Shown here piece after piece: positions 44,169 through 53,361 of a stretch of DNA of 64,000 nt. The position numbers and the translations under genes are program-made. The stretch covers positions 248,001 to 312,000 of the forward strand of contig CAWDEY010000016.1 in the NCBI GenBank assembly GCA_963801505.1, read 5' to 3'. Source of the DNA: JAOUFP01 sp963801505 (GTDB taxonomy: Bacteria; Nitrospirota; Thermodesulfovibrionia; Thermodesulfovibrionales; UBA6898). Position 1 is the first letter of the stretch. Each line of letters begins with the position of its first letter. The notes beneath the pieces are model-generated. The model made no database searches, was not told the DNA's origin, and saw only the letters and a program-made list of their open reading frames with translations.

Positions 44169-44790
44169 TTACAGCTGGTCTCTTAAAATCATATCATTGC
44201 TCACGACAATAATGTCTTCTTCTGTTGCTTCGAGGCCCTCGCATATCCTGGCCATATCTAAAATGAGGCGGCTTCTTTTTACCTTAAGTTTCCTGTTGAC
44301 AACAACGGCAATGAATTTCATTAAACCAAGATTGATCTTTTTGCCGTCGTTTCTGTCATAAGAAAGCGTCACCCCATTGGCCAGGTCTTTTGGGGAGTAA
44401 TAAGTTGAGGCTTTTTTTCTGAATATTTCCCGGGCCTCTTCAATAAACCACTCCGTATTCTTTGTCTCACATATTATTAAAAAATCATGAGTATTTAACG
44501 TGCCTGTAAAACTGTTTGGATATTTATCAGAGGTTGTCTTAAGTATCGCCGCGGCCCATTGTATGATTTCACCATGCTTGCCAGGGCCGTACTTAAGAAG
44601 ATACGGCTGAATATTATTTAATCTTAGATATACAACAGAATACTCTCCCAATTTCGGGAAAAATTCATCTATTTTTTTTTATAATTGCAGCCTTATCAGG
44701 AAGCCCTGTCAGATAGTCCGGCCAAAGAAACGGATCGCTCTGTTTTTTATGCAACTCCTGAATATACTTCTTTGCCTCAGCCAAGCCCAT
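44169..44790 (-). pseudogene. Degenerate GGDEF-like protein gene, frameshifted at an A9 run
   Basis: ATG at 44790 has an excellent GGAGGACAAT site and encodes MGLAEAKKYIQEL then DYLTGLPDKAAIIKK, the usual entry into a GGDEF domain. A run of nine A (plus-strand T run 44672-44680) breaks the frame; removing one base joins it to KIDEFFPKLGEYSVVYLRLN. The C-terminal part lacks a GGDEF active loop (THDFLIICE stands near that place), so it would be a non-catalytic or c-di-GMP/GTP-sensing relative. About 206 residues in total. Confidence 0.65.
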
Positions 44791-44904
44791 ATTGTCCTCC
44801 GGATTTTTTTGTTTCCCAATACATAAATACCGCATTTACGAAGGCAATGTCAATTTGAAGTTTGGATTATAAGGTAAAGGCACAATAACAAATTGCAACA
44901 CCAA

Positions 44905-44936
44905 TAAAAAAACAGGGACATAAATGTCCCTGTTTT
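44905..44936 (-). terminator. Intrinsic terminator for ppdK
   Basis: AACAGGGACAT-AA-ATGTCCCTGTT perfect hairpin (44911-44934) followed on the minus strand by a T run. It starts about 25 nt after the ppdK stop. Confidence 0.85.
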
Positions 44937-44960
44937 TCGAATTATTCTGGATCTCTTGCG

Positions 44961-47696
44961 TTATTTTTTCCTGGTCTTTTTTTCCTTTAGTGCTGCCTGC
45001 GCAGCAGCAAATCTGGCAATAGGGACCCTGTACGGGGAACAGCTCACATAATCAAGCCCTATCTCGTGACAGAACTCAACTGATTTTGCCTCTCCTCCGT
45101 GTTCACCGCAGATGCCCATTTTCAGGCCCTTCTTGACCTTGCGTCCCTTTTCAACAGCCATACGCATGAAAGCCCCCACCCCATCTCTGTCGATGGAGAT
45201 AAAAGGATCTTCCTTCAGTATTCCATTTTCCACATAAAAGGGGAGAAATCTTCCGGCATCGTCACGGGAAAGGCCATAGACCGTCTGGGTCAGGTCGTTT
45301 GTTCCAAAGGAATAAAAATCAGCATGAACAGCTATTTCATCCGAGGTCACACATGCCCTCGGCAATTCTATCATTGTCCCGACTGTATAGGGCACCTTCA
45401 CCTTGTATTGCTTCTGCACTCTGGCGGCAACAGAGACCACAACATTTTTCATGGCCTCCAGTTCTTTAACATGCCCCACAAGAGGTATCATAATTTCAGG
45501 GATGACTTTTACCTTCTGCTTTGTCAGTTCACAGGCAGCCTCCATGATTGCCTGGGCCTGCATCGCGTAAATCTCCGGGTACGTTAAACCAAGACGGCAG
45601 CCGCGGTGTCCAAGCATCGGATTAAATTCATGAAGAGATTTATTTTTTGCATTAAGATGCTCAAAAGACACACCCATGTCTTTGGCAAGGTTCTCAAGTT
45701 CTTCGTCTGTATGAGGGAGGAATTCATGGAGCGGCGGATCAAGCAGCCTTATCGTGACCGGCAGTCCTGCCATTGCCTTGAATATCCCGTTAAAATCGCT
45801 CTTTTGAAACGGCAGGAGTTTTGCGAGCGCCTTTTCCCTTCCCTCCAGGGTATCGGAAAGTATCATCTCACGCACAGCCTTTATTCTGTCAGGACCGAAG
45901 AACATATGCTCAGTCCTGCAAAGCCCTATGCCTTCTGCCCCGAAAATTCTCGCCATAGTAGCATCATCTGGGGCGTCGGCATTTGTTCGAACTTTTAGTG
46001 TCCTGAACAAATCCGCCCATTTCATCAATTCTTTGTACCAGAGATTATGATCAGGCTCTGCGGCCAGAAGATCCAGTTTGCCTTCGTAGACACGGCCTTT
46101 TGTGCCATTGAGGGTTATCCAGTCACCTTCTTTTAATGTTCTTCCGTTGACATGGATCTCTTTTTTCTGCAGATTTATATCAAGGGCAGAGCATCCGACA
46201 ATGCAGCACTTTCCCCATCCCCTGGCAACAAGCGCTGCATGACTTGTCATCCCGCCTTTTGCCGTAAGTATCGCCTCTGCCGCATGCATACCATGAACAT
46301 CTTCCGGAGAGGTCTCGTTTCTAACAAGGATTACCTGCTCTCCTTTCTTGGCCCTTGCCTCAGCATCATCAGCAGTCAACACAATCCTTCCAACTGCACC
46401 ACCCGGCCCGGCGGGAAGACCTTTTGCAAGCTCAACAGCCTTTTTCTCGGCAGCAGGAGCTACACTTGGATGCAAAAGCTCATCGATCTGGTCGGGTTTT
46501 ACACGAAGTAAGGCAGTCTGTTTTGTAATAAGCTTTGCCTTGGCCATCTCAACCGCCATGCGGATAGCGGCCTGACCATTGCGTTTGCCGATCCTTGTCT
46601 GGAGCATCCAGAGTCTTCCATCTTCAATTGTAAACTCAATGTCCTGCATATCACTGTAATGCCTCTCCAGTTTCCTCTGTATGGCAAAGAGCTCCTTGTA
46701 CAGTTTTGGCATGGATTCTTCAAGTGAAACCAGATGTTTTGTATCAGCTGTCTTGCCAGCGTTATTTACAGGATTAGGGGTCCTGATGCCTGCAACCACA
46801 TCTTCGCCCTGGGCATTAGGCAGCCATTCTCCAAAGAAGACATTTTCTCCGGTTGCAGGATTTCTTGTAAAGGCGACTCCGGTCGCTGAGGTATCACCCG
46901 TATTGCCAAAAACCATGGATTGGACATTGACCGCAGTTCCCCATTCTTCCGGGATCTTCTCTATTTTGCGGTATGAGACAGCGCGTTTTCCCATCCACGA
47001 CTGAAAAACAGCTCCAATACCACCCCAGAGCTGGTCCATAGGATTATCTGGAAATTCCTTTTTTAGGGTGTTCTTTATAATAATCTTGAATTCACCACAG
47101 AGCGCCTTCAGGTCATCAACGCTCATATCCGTATCGTTCTTGTAACCCTTTTCCTTTTTCAGCCGATCCATAACATGCTCAAGTTTATGGCGGATTCCGT
47201 TACCTTCTTCAGGCTCTATCCCCGCGGCCTTTTCCATGACAACATCTGAATACATCATCATAAGACGACGATACGCATCATATACAAAGCGTTCGTTGTT
47301 TGTTTTCCTGATCAGTCCCGGGATAGTCTTTGTTGTAAGCCCGACATTAAGCACTGTCTCCATCATGCCCGGCATGGAACTGCGGGCCCCGGAACGCACT
47401 GATACAAGAAGCGGGTTGTTAGCGTCTCCGAATTTTTTCCCGATGATCTTTTCAACCCTGGCAAGAGCGGTCTCAACCTGCCCCTTTAATTCCTTCGGAT
47501 ATTTTCTGTTGTTTTTGTAGTATAGAGTGCAGACTTCAGTAGTTATCGTAAAACCAGGCGGGACCGGGATCTTCAGGTTCGTCATCTCAGCAAGGTTTGC
47601 GCCTTTTCCTCCGAGGAGGTTCTTCATATCCGACTTGCCGTCAGCTTTACCACTCCCGAAAAAATATACATACTTTTTTGAAGACATCTTCGCCAT
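44961..47696 (-). CDS. ppdK: Pyruvate phosphate dikinase
   Basis: Interconverts pyruvate, ATP and Pi with PEP, AMP and PPi, linking glycolysis and gluconeogenesis. An N-terminal ATP-grasp domain (YFFGSGKADGKSDMKNLLGG, SGARSSMPGMMETVLN), the phospho-His domain (GGMTSHAALVARGWGKCCIVG) and a C-terminal TIM barrel with RTEHMFF and catalytic Cys in KMGICGEHGG. At ~911 residues it is full length. The ATG at 47696 (MAKMSSKKYVYFFG) has TTGGAGG upstream. Terminator follows. Confidence 0.97.
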   Translation of the reverse strand: MAKMSSKKYVYFFGSGKADGKSDMKNLLGGKGANLAEMTNLKIPVPPGFTITTEVCTLYYKNNRKYPKELKGQVETALARVEKIIGKKFGDANNPLLVSVRSGARSSMPGMMETVLNVGLTTKTIPGLIRKTNNERFVYDAYRRLMMMYSDVVMEKAAGIEPEEGNGIRHKLEHVMDRLKKEKGYKNDTDMSVDDLKALCGEFKIIIKNTLKKEFPDNPMDQLWGGIGAVFQSWMGKRAVSYRKIEKIPEEWGTAVNVQSMVFGNTGDTSATGVAFTRNPATGENVFFGEWLPNAQGEDVVAGIRTPNPVNNAGKTADTKHLVSLEESMPKLYKELFAIQRKLERHYSDMQDIEFTIEDGRLWMLQTRIGKRNGQAAIRMAVEMAKAKLITKQTALLRVKPDQIDELLHPSVAPAAEKKAVELAKGLPAGPGGAVGRIVLTADDAEARAKKGEQVILVRNETSPEDVHGMHAAEAILTAKGGMTSHAALVARGWGKCCIVGCSALDINLQKKEIHVNGRTLKEGDWITLNGTKGRVYEGKLDLLAAEPDHNLWYKELMKWADLFRTLKVRTNADAPDDATMARIFGAEGIGLCRTEHMFFGPDRIKAVREMILSDTLEGREKALAKLLPFQKSDFNGIFKAMAGLPVTIRLLDPPLHEFLPHTDEELENLAKDMGVSFEHLNAKNKSLHEFNPMLGHRGCRLGLTYPEIYAMQAQAIMEAACELTKQKVKVIPEIMIPLVGHVKELEAMKNVVVSVAARVQKQYKVKVPYTVGTMIELPRACVTSDEIAVHADFYSFGTNDLTQTVYGLSRDDAGRFLPFYVENGILKEDPFISIDRDGVGAFMRMAVEKGRKVKKGLKMGICGEHGGEAKSVEFCHEIGLDYVSCSPYRVPIARFAAAQAALKEKKTRKK

Positions 47697-47852
47697 CAGA
47701 AAAACCTCCAACATATTAAATTTACAGGGAAATATAGTAACCCAGAGATACCAAACATTTCAATAGATACTTGGCATTTAATGAGTCTATTAATAAATAC
47801 AATAAACAGACTGGTGTAATACAATGCCCCGATGAATTTCTGACGGGATTTA

Positions 47853-48233
47853 CTATCTGGCCTTCTCGGCAGTCTGAAGTTCTACAACATTGGACTCTTC
47901 ACGGTTCATTATCGACTTGCCTTCGAAAATTCCGCCTTCTGCAATAACAAGTTTTTTGCTCATTATTTCGCCTTTGATATGCCCCTTGTTCTTTATCTCA
48001 ACAATTTCTTTTGCCTTCAAATTGCCGTTTATTTTACCGCCGACAACAATTCCCCTCGCAGTAATGTCACCTGTTACATTTGCCTTTTCGCCGACAATCA
48101 CCCAGTCTGCTGAAATATTTCCCTCCACAACACCGTCAACCCTCAACGTGCCTTTGGAATCAACATTTCCCTTAAAAGCAGAATTTGTGCCGATAAAAGA
48201 CTCAAGTTTTTCAGTATTTTTATGAAACATCAT
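47853..48233 (-). CDS. Bactofilin
   Basis: A 126-residue DUF583 protein that polymerises into cytoskeletal filaments. Repeating beta-helix motifs: GNVDSKGTLRVDGVVEGNI, GDITARGIVVGGKINGNL, GHIKGEIMSKKLVIAEGG. Its start overlaps the stop of the M23 peptidase gene by 4 nt. Bactofilins commonly position M23 peptidases at the cell wall, and this pairing is conserved in many lineages. Confidence 0.92.
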   Translation of the reverse strand: MMFHKNTEKLESFIGTNSAFKGNVDSKGTLRVDGVVEGNISADWVIVGEKANVTGDITARGIVVGGKINGNLKAKEIVEIKNKGHIKGEIMSKKLVIAEGGIFEGKSIMNREESNVVELQTAEKAR

Positions 48234-49067
48234 GACCTCCCTTCAAGGTAAGCAGACGGATTTAAGGACTTCCCTTCCTTCCACACCTCATAATGCAGAT
48301 GCGGACCGGTTGAATTGCCGGTTGAGCCAACATAGCTGAGTATATCCCCCCGTTTTACCTTCTGACCTGCCTTAACAACAACAAGCCTGTTATGGGCATA
48401 ATAAGTAGAGAACCCATCACCATGTTCCAGTGCAACCAGATTTCCGCTCCCACCGCTCCAGCCTGCAAAACTTACAATACCATCGGCAGTGGCCTTTACA
48501 GGCGTACCCGGATCAGTGGCTATGTCCATTCCGCTATGAAACTCTCTTAAACCCGTCTTTGGATGTTCCCTGTATCCGTAGGGAGATGATATCCTCCCGG
48601 AGACAGGCCATCCTTTTGGAGTAGCTAAGTACAGGTCCTTCTGCTGACTTAAATAATCCTTTATTTCTCCGACACTTTCCATTGTTAACTTAATCTGATT
48701 CTTTAAGGTTTCCATATCAATCGAGCCATTATCTGAGGTATCGATATGCTCAAGGACACGTTCTTTTGTCTTAAAAGAAAAAAGCTTCCTGAATTCCCCT
48801 TCGGCGTTCTTCAGGGATGTCATGGTCTCTTTCATTTCAATAAACTGGCCTGAATAATAATTCAGCCTCTCTTTCATCCTGTTGTATTCAAAGGCGTCAA
48901 CCGCAATAGAAAAAACATACCCCATTCCTATACACCACAAAACTATGGACAGCCAGAATGCCGATGGAAGGGACCTTGATCCTTAAGGCCTTTATATCAC
49001 TGTGAGGGATAAACATTATTGTAATAGGAGTAAAAGCCTTCTTTATCAGTAATCTAATCCTTTGCAT
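48230..49067 (-). pseudogene. M23 (LytM) murein endopeptidase, frameshifted
   Basis: N-terminus from ATG 49067 (MQRIRLLIKKAFTPITIMFI then HSDIKALRIKVPSIG) continues, after one apparent extra base near 48960, as a membrane helix AFWLSIVLWCIGMGYVFSIA. A coiled coil and an M23 domain follow: ISSPYGYREHPKTG, EFHSGMDIATDPGTPVKA (zinc His and Asp) and GNSTGPHLHYEVW (active HxH). A cell-wall hydrolase coupled to the bactofilin. It overlaps purM by 14 nt. A single indel in an otherwise intact operon suggests sequence error. Confidence 0.82.
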
Positions 49068-50097
49068 AGCGCACTCCCTCAGTAGCTTTCTCAACAGTGC
49101 CTATCAAATGAGAACTGAAACCGTTTTTCTCTAAAATTTCAATTGTCCTCTTTTTCTTTTTATCATCGACTATTACGATGTACCCGATTCCCATGTTAAA
49201 TGTCTTCTTCATGTCCTTATCAGGCACATTTCCTGATTTTCGTATTAACTCAAAGACCGGAGGAACAGGCCAGGAGCCCTCTCTTATAACAGCGCCTATA
49301 CCCTTTGGAAAGATCCTTGGAAGATTTCCGTCAATGCCTCCGCCTGTAATATGGGCCATGCCCTTTATCTCAATCTTTCCTTTTATTGCATTGAAGGCCT
49401 TCACATATATCCTCGTCGGCCTTAAAAGCTCATCCCCCAATGAACATCCCAGCTCGGGAATAAACTTCTTCACACTCATTCGCTTAAGGTCAAACAGCAC
49501 TTTCCTTACAAGAGAATATCCGTTGCTGTGCAGGCCGCTCGATGACAGGCCTATAATTGCATCGCCGTCCTTGATGCTTTTACCATCGATTATCTTTGCC
49601 TTTTCAACTATTCCTACAGCAAAACCGGAAAGGTCATATTCGCCCTTGCCGTAAAACCCGGGCATTTCTGCAGTCTCCCCTCCTACAAGAGAACAGCCGG
49701 CTTCCATGCATCCGTTGGCAATACCTTTGACCACTCCTGCTGCTTTTTCAGGCCTGAGTTTCCCTGTCGCAAAGTAATCGAGGAAAAACAGGGGTTCCGC
49801 TCCGCAGGTCAGGATGTCGTTGACACACATCGCAACAAGGTCAATGCCGACAGTATCATGACGGTCAGCCATAAAGGCCACCTTCAGTTTCGTTCCGACA
49901 CCATCGGTGCCGCTTACTAAAACAGGATTTGCGTATTTTTTACTGTTGATACTGAAGAGGGCCCCAAAAGAACCGATGTCCGTCATAACTTCAGGCCTGA
50001 AGGTTTTCTTAACAAGGGGACTGATTAGATCAACAAACCTGTCCCCTTCATTAATGTCAACACCGGCCTTCTTATATGTAATTATTTTCTTTTTCAT
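49054..50097 (-). CDS. purM: Phosphoribosylformylglycinamidine cyclo-ligase
   Basis: Makes AIR in purine synthesis. AGVDINEGDRFVDLI, SGTDGVGTKLKVA and GGETAEMPGFY are family hallmarks. The ATG at 50097 (MKKKIITYKKAGVDI) gives 347 residues, normal; the open frame runs on to 50169. It is followed, with overlap, by the M23 and bactofilin genes, an unusual neighbour set for a purine gene. Confidence 0.96.
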   Translation of the reverse strand: MKKKIITYKKAGVDINEGDRFVDLISPLVKKTFRPEVMTDIGSFGALFSINSKKYANPVLVSGTDGVGTKLKVAFMADRHDTVGIDLVAMCVNDILTCGAEPLFFLDYFATGKLRPEKAAGVVKGIANGCMEAGCSLVGGETAEMPGFYGKGEYDLSGFAVGIVEKAKIIDGKSIKDGDAIIGLSSSGLHSNGYSLVRKVLFDLKRMSVKKFIPELGCSLGDELLRPTRIYVKAFNAIKGKIEIKGMAHITGGGIDGNLPRIFPKGIGAVIREGSWPVPPVFELIRKSGNVPDKDMKKTFNMGIGYIVIVDDKKKKRTIEILEKNGFSSHLIGTVEKATEGVRYAKD

Positions 50098-50247
50098 AAC
50101 TATCGCCAAATACGATGAAGAGGGAGATATCTGCCTGCATATTTTGCATAAAAAGCCTTCAAAGGGCAAGTATTTTCATTTTTACTGATTCATCTCAATA
50201 ACATTTAACTGAGCAGCACGCTTTTGTTTCTGATAGAATAACTGTAT

Positions 50248-51012
50248 ATGGCAGTCATATTGGTAACAAATGACGATGGTGTGCATTCACCAGGTATAAC
50301 GGCCCTTTTTAACACAATGAGGGACCTTGGAGATGCCTATATAGTTGCGCCTGACCGCGAAAGAAGCGCTGCCGGACATTCTCTGACTATGCACAGGCCA
50401 TTGAAGGCAGAAGAGATAAGAGAACAAGTATTTAGCGTAAACGGCACCCCAACGGACTGTGTCACCCTCGGTATAAACAAATTGCTCCCTCAAAAGCCTG
50501 ATCTTGTCGTATCCGGAATCAACAAAGGCGCAAACCTGGGAGACGACATTACCTATTCAGGGACTGTGGCTGCGGCCATCGAAGGCACCATATTCGGGGT
50601 CCCCTCGATAGCCTTTTCACTTAGCACTGCCAGGCACTACCATTTTGAAACAGGGTCATTCTTTGCCATGAAGATAGCAGAATATGTCCTTAGCCGTTCA
50701 TTGCCCTTTGATACTCTTTTAAACGTAAACATACCCAATGTCCTCAGAGAAAAAATAAAAGGCATAAAACTCACGAGACAGGGCAAACGCGTGTATGAAA
50801 ATTCTATCCAGGAGATGCTCAACCCCTGGGGCGAAAAGCATTTTTGGATAGGGGGCGGGCAGATATATTGGGAGCACAGTGGAGACACTGATATGGAGGC
50901 CGTTGAGCAGGATTTTGTTTCCATATCTCCTATACATCTTGATCTGACCAATTACAACGCGCTGAAGTTTATGACCGAATCATGGAAGATATCCGAGATG
51001 CTGGATGATTAA
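50248..51012 (+). CDS. surE: 5'-nucleotidase SurE
   Basis: A stationary-phase survival nucleotidase acting on nucleoside 5'- and 3'-monophosphates. The metal site is in LVTNDDGVHSPGI, with further SAAGHSLT, SGINKGANLGDDITYSGTV-like text. At 254 residues it is typical. It is divergent from purM and in the same direction as the flavoprotein and pcm genes; surE-pcm linkage is common. Confidence 0.95.
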   Translation: MAVILVTNDDGVHSPGITALFNTMRDLGDAYIVAPDRERSAAGHSLTMHRPLKAEEIREQVFSVNGTPTDCVTLGINKLLPQKPDLVVSGINKGANLGDDITYSGTVAAAIEGTIFGVPSIAFSLSTARHYHFETGSFFAMKIAEYVLSRSLPFDTLLNVNIPNVLREKIKGIKLTRQGKRVYENSIQEMLNPWGEKHFWIGGGQIYWEHSGDTDMEAVEQDFVSISPIHLDLTNYNALKFMTESWKISEMLDD

Positions 51013-51025
51013 TCCTGAAAAAAGA

Positions 51026-51164
51026 GTTAACCACAGAGCCACGGAGGCACAGAGTTGAAAAGTAAGAGAAAAGGCCTGAATGAATCCTTCACCCCCGTGG
51101 TAAAACAAAATCATTCGACAACTCATCGTTTTCTCAGTGTCTCTGTGCATCTGTGGTTAAGAAC
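51026..51164. repeat. Inverted pair of CAGAG repeats
   Basis: Left arm GTTAACCACAGAGCCACGGA to CACAGAG (51026-51056), right arm TTCTCAGTGTCTCTGTGCAT then CTGTGGTTAAGAAC (51129-51164). They face each other across ~72 bp, the REPIN-like arrangement also seen at 8861-9020. Confidence 0.75.
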
Positions 51165-51182
51165 TGTTGTTTTTAGGTTAAT

Positions 51183-52562
51183 ATGAAAAAATACGATGTA
51201 ATAATAACGGGCGCGGGGCCGGCAGGGATATTCGCGGCCCTGGAACTGCTCAAGGCAGAGAAGAAACTGAAGATCCTCATTTTGGAAAAAGGCAAAGACA
51301 TCGAGCAAAGGAGATGTCCTTCAAAGGACAAACATATTTCATGCACCTACTGCCGTGAATGCAACCTTCTGAGCGGCTGGGGCGGGGCCGGCGCCTTCAG
51401 TGACGGCAAACTAAGCCTGTCTCCGGAGGTAGGCGGTTTTCTTTCCAGGTATATGGCTAAAGATAAAGTGCAAACGCTGATAGATTATGTTGACCGGATA
51501 TATATCCATTACGGGGCGCCTGTCAATGTCTTCGGCGATAACGCTGAACAGGTACATGCACTGGAAAACCTCGCCTCAAAAAACAACCTTACACTGATTC
51601 CTTCAAAAATTCGTCATATAGGGACCGACAGGTGCAAGACTCTCCTGAAGAAAATCAAGGATGACATAGAGAACAATGCCGACATCCTTTTTAAATCAGA
51701 CGTTGCGGAAATCATTACTGTCAAGGGCAGCTACAAAGGTATACGACTCAGGGACGGCAGGGAGTTTCATTCTGAATATCTTATCCTCTCCCCGGGGAGG
51801 GAAGGCTCGAGATGGCTTGAAGAGGAATCAAAAAAACTCGGGCTGACATTGCTCCAAAACCCCGTTGATATTGGAGTAAGGGTGGAGGTGCCCGCGTCTG
51901 TTATGGAACCGCTTACTAATATCACCTACGAACCAAAGCTGGTTTTTTTCTCAAAGAGGTTCGATGACAGGGTCAGAACATTCTGCGTTAACCCTTATGG
52001 AGAGGTCGTAAAAGAATATCTCAAAGATGTATGGACCGTAAACGGCCACAGCTATGCTGAGAGGAAGACAAATAACACCAACTTTGCTCTTCTCGTCAGC
52101 ACCTACTTCACAGAACCTTTTGACGAACCGATTTCCTATGGCAGATACATCGCGCAGCTGGCCAACTTCATCGGCAAAGGAGTAATAGTCCAGAGGCTCG
52201 GGGACCTGCTTGCGGGCAGACGCTCAACCCATGATAGGATAGCCAAGGGGGTCGTACGTCCTACGCTCAAAGATGCAACTCCGGGAGACCTCAGTTTTGT
52301 GTTGCCTTACCGGTATCTTTGGAATATTACGGAAATGCTTGAGGCACTCGATACGTTAGCGCCGGGAGTAAATTCGAGGCATACCCTGCTTTACGGAGTT
52401 GAGGTAAAGTTCTACTCCATGCAGCTGAAGCTTTCAAACGTTCTTGAGACGGAAATAAAAAACATCTTTGCAATCGGCGACGGAGCAGGTGTCAGCCGGG
52501 GCCTTATACAGGCCTCTGCCTCAGGCGTTGTGGCTGCACGGGAAATATTAAAACGTTTTTAA
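51183..52562 (+). CDS. FAD-dependent dehydrogenase (COG2509-like)
   Basis: A 459-residue flavoprotein. N-terminal FAD motif VIITGAGPAGIFAALEL, then a Cys cluster CPSKDKHISCTYCRECNLLSG, GWGGAGAFSDGKLSLS, and a C-terminal FAIGDGAGVSRGLIQASASG that closes the FAD site. The Cys set may bind zinc or an Fe-S cluster. The substrate is unknown in this family. It lies between surE and pcm, 24 nt before the latter. Confidence 0.85.
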   Translation: MKKYDVIITGAGPAGIFAALELLKAEKKLKILILEKGKDIEQRRCPSKDKHISCTYCRECNLLSGWGGAGAFSDGKLSLSPEVGGFLSRYMAKDKVQTLIDYVDRIYIHYGAPVNVFGDNAEQVHALENLASKNNLTLIPSKIRHIGTDRCKTLLKKIKDDIENNADILFKSDVAEIITVKGSYKGIRLRDGREFHSEYLILSPGREGSRWLEEESKKLGLTLLQNPVDIGVRVEVPASVMEPLTNITYEPKLVFFSKRFDDRVRTFCVNPYGEVVKEYLKDVWTVNGHSYAERKTNNTNFALLVSTYFTEPFDEPISYGRYIAQLANFIGKGVIVQRLGDLLAGRRSTHDRIAKGVVRPTLKDATPGDLSFVLPYRYLWNITEMLEALDTLAPGVNSRHTLLYGVEVKFYSMQLKLSNVLETEIKNIFAIGDGAGVSRGLIQASASGVVAAREILKRF

Positions 52563-52586
52563 AAACGTTGTATTCGGGGGTCCACT

Positions 52587-53228
52587 ATGGAATATAAAGA
52601 ACTCAGGGCATTGATGGTCAAAACTCAGCTCATCCCCAGGGGTATCAAAGACAGAAGGGTCCTTGAGGCTATGGAACGCGTGCCGAGACACCGCTTTGTT
52701 GACAGTGCGACGCTCGGCAACGCCTATTCTGACATGGCCCTTCCAATCGGTGAAGGACAGACCATCTCGCAACCATATATGGTGGCTGTCATGACCGAAC
52801 TCCTCGAATTAGATGGCACACAAAAAGTGCTTGAGATCGGAACTGGCTCAGGTTACCAGGCAGCAGTCCTTGCAGAGCTTTCGCTGGAGGTCTTCACCGT
52901 AGAGCGGATAGCCTCTCTCGCTGAAAAGGCGAAAAAAAGATTTCAGGACCTTTCGTACTTGAATATCCACATCAAGGCCGACGACGGCACACTCGGATGG
53001 CCTGAAGAGGCGCCTTTTGACAGGATAATCATCACCGCAGGCTCCCCGGAGGTCCCAACACCCCTCATAGAACAGCTTGCCGAGGGGGGCATCATCGTAA
53101 TCCCTGTTGGAGATCTCTATTCCCAGCAGTTGCTTAAGTACAGAAAAAGCGGGAAAAATCCGATAATCGAATATCATACCCCCTGTGTCTTCGTCCCGCT
53201 TATCGGGCAGTATGGCTGGAAGAAGTAA
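52587..53228 (+). CDS. pcm: Protein-L-isoaspartate O-methyltransferase
   Basis: Methylates isoaspartyl residues to start repair of aged proteins. MVKTQLIPRGIKDRRVLEAM, RHRFVD, the substrate loop AYSDMALPIGEGQTISQPYM, and the SAM motif VLEIGTGSGYQAAVLAEL. At 213 residues it is of normal length. It ends a surE-flavoprotein-pcm set typical of stationary-phase maintenance. Confidence 0.96.
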   Translation: MEYKELRALMVKTQLIPRGIKDRRVLEAMERVPRHRFVDSATLGNAYSDMALPIGEGQTISQPYMVAVMTELLELDGTQKVLEIGTGSGYQAAVLAELSLEVFTVERIASLAEKAKKRFQDLSYLNIHIKADDGTLGWPEEAPFDRIIITAGSPEVPTPLIEQLAEGGIIVIPVGDLYSQQLLKYRKSGKNPIIEYHTPCVFVPLIGQYGWKK

Positions 53229-53361
53229 TGTGAAGAACCTTTTTCCCCTTTACTACTGATCGCTGCTATGTAGTGTTCGTCCATAAAGTAAAAAATTGTT
53301 ATCCTCGGGGTTGAACCTGTTAGAAAAAAGGTTTCTACCGGGTTTGCCCTAGCGATCCAGG

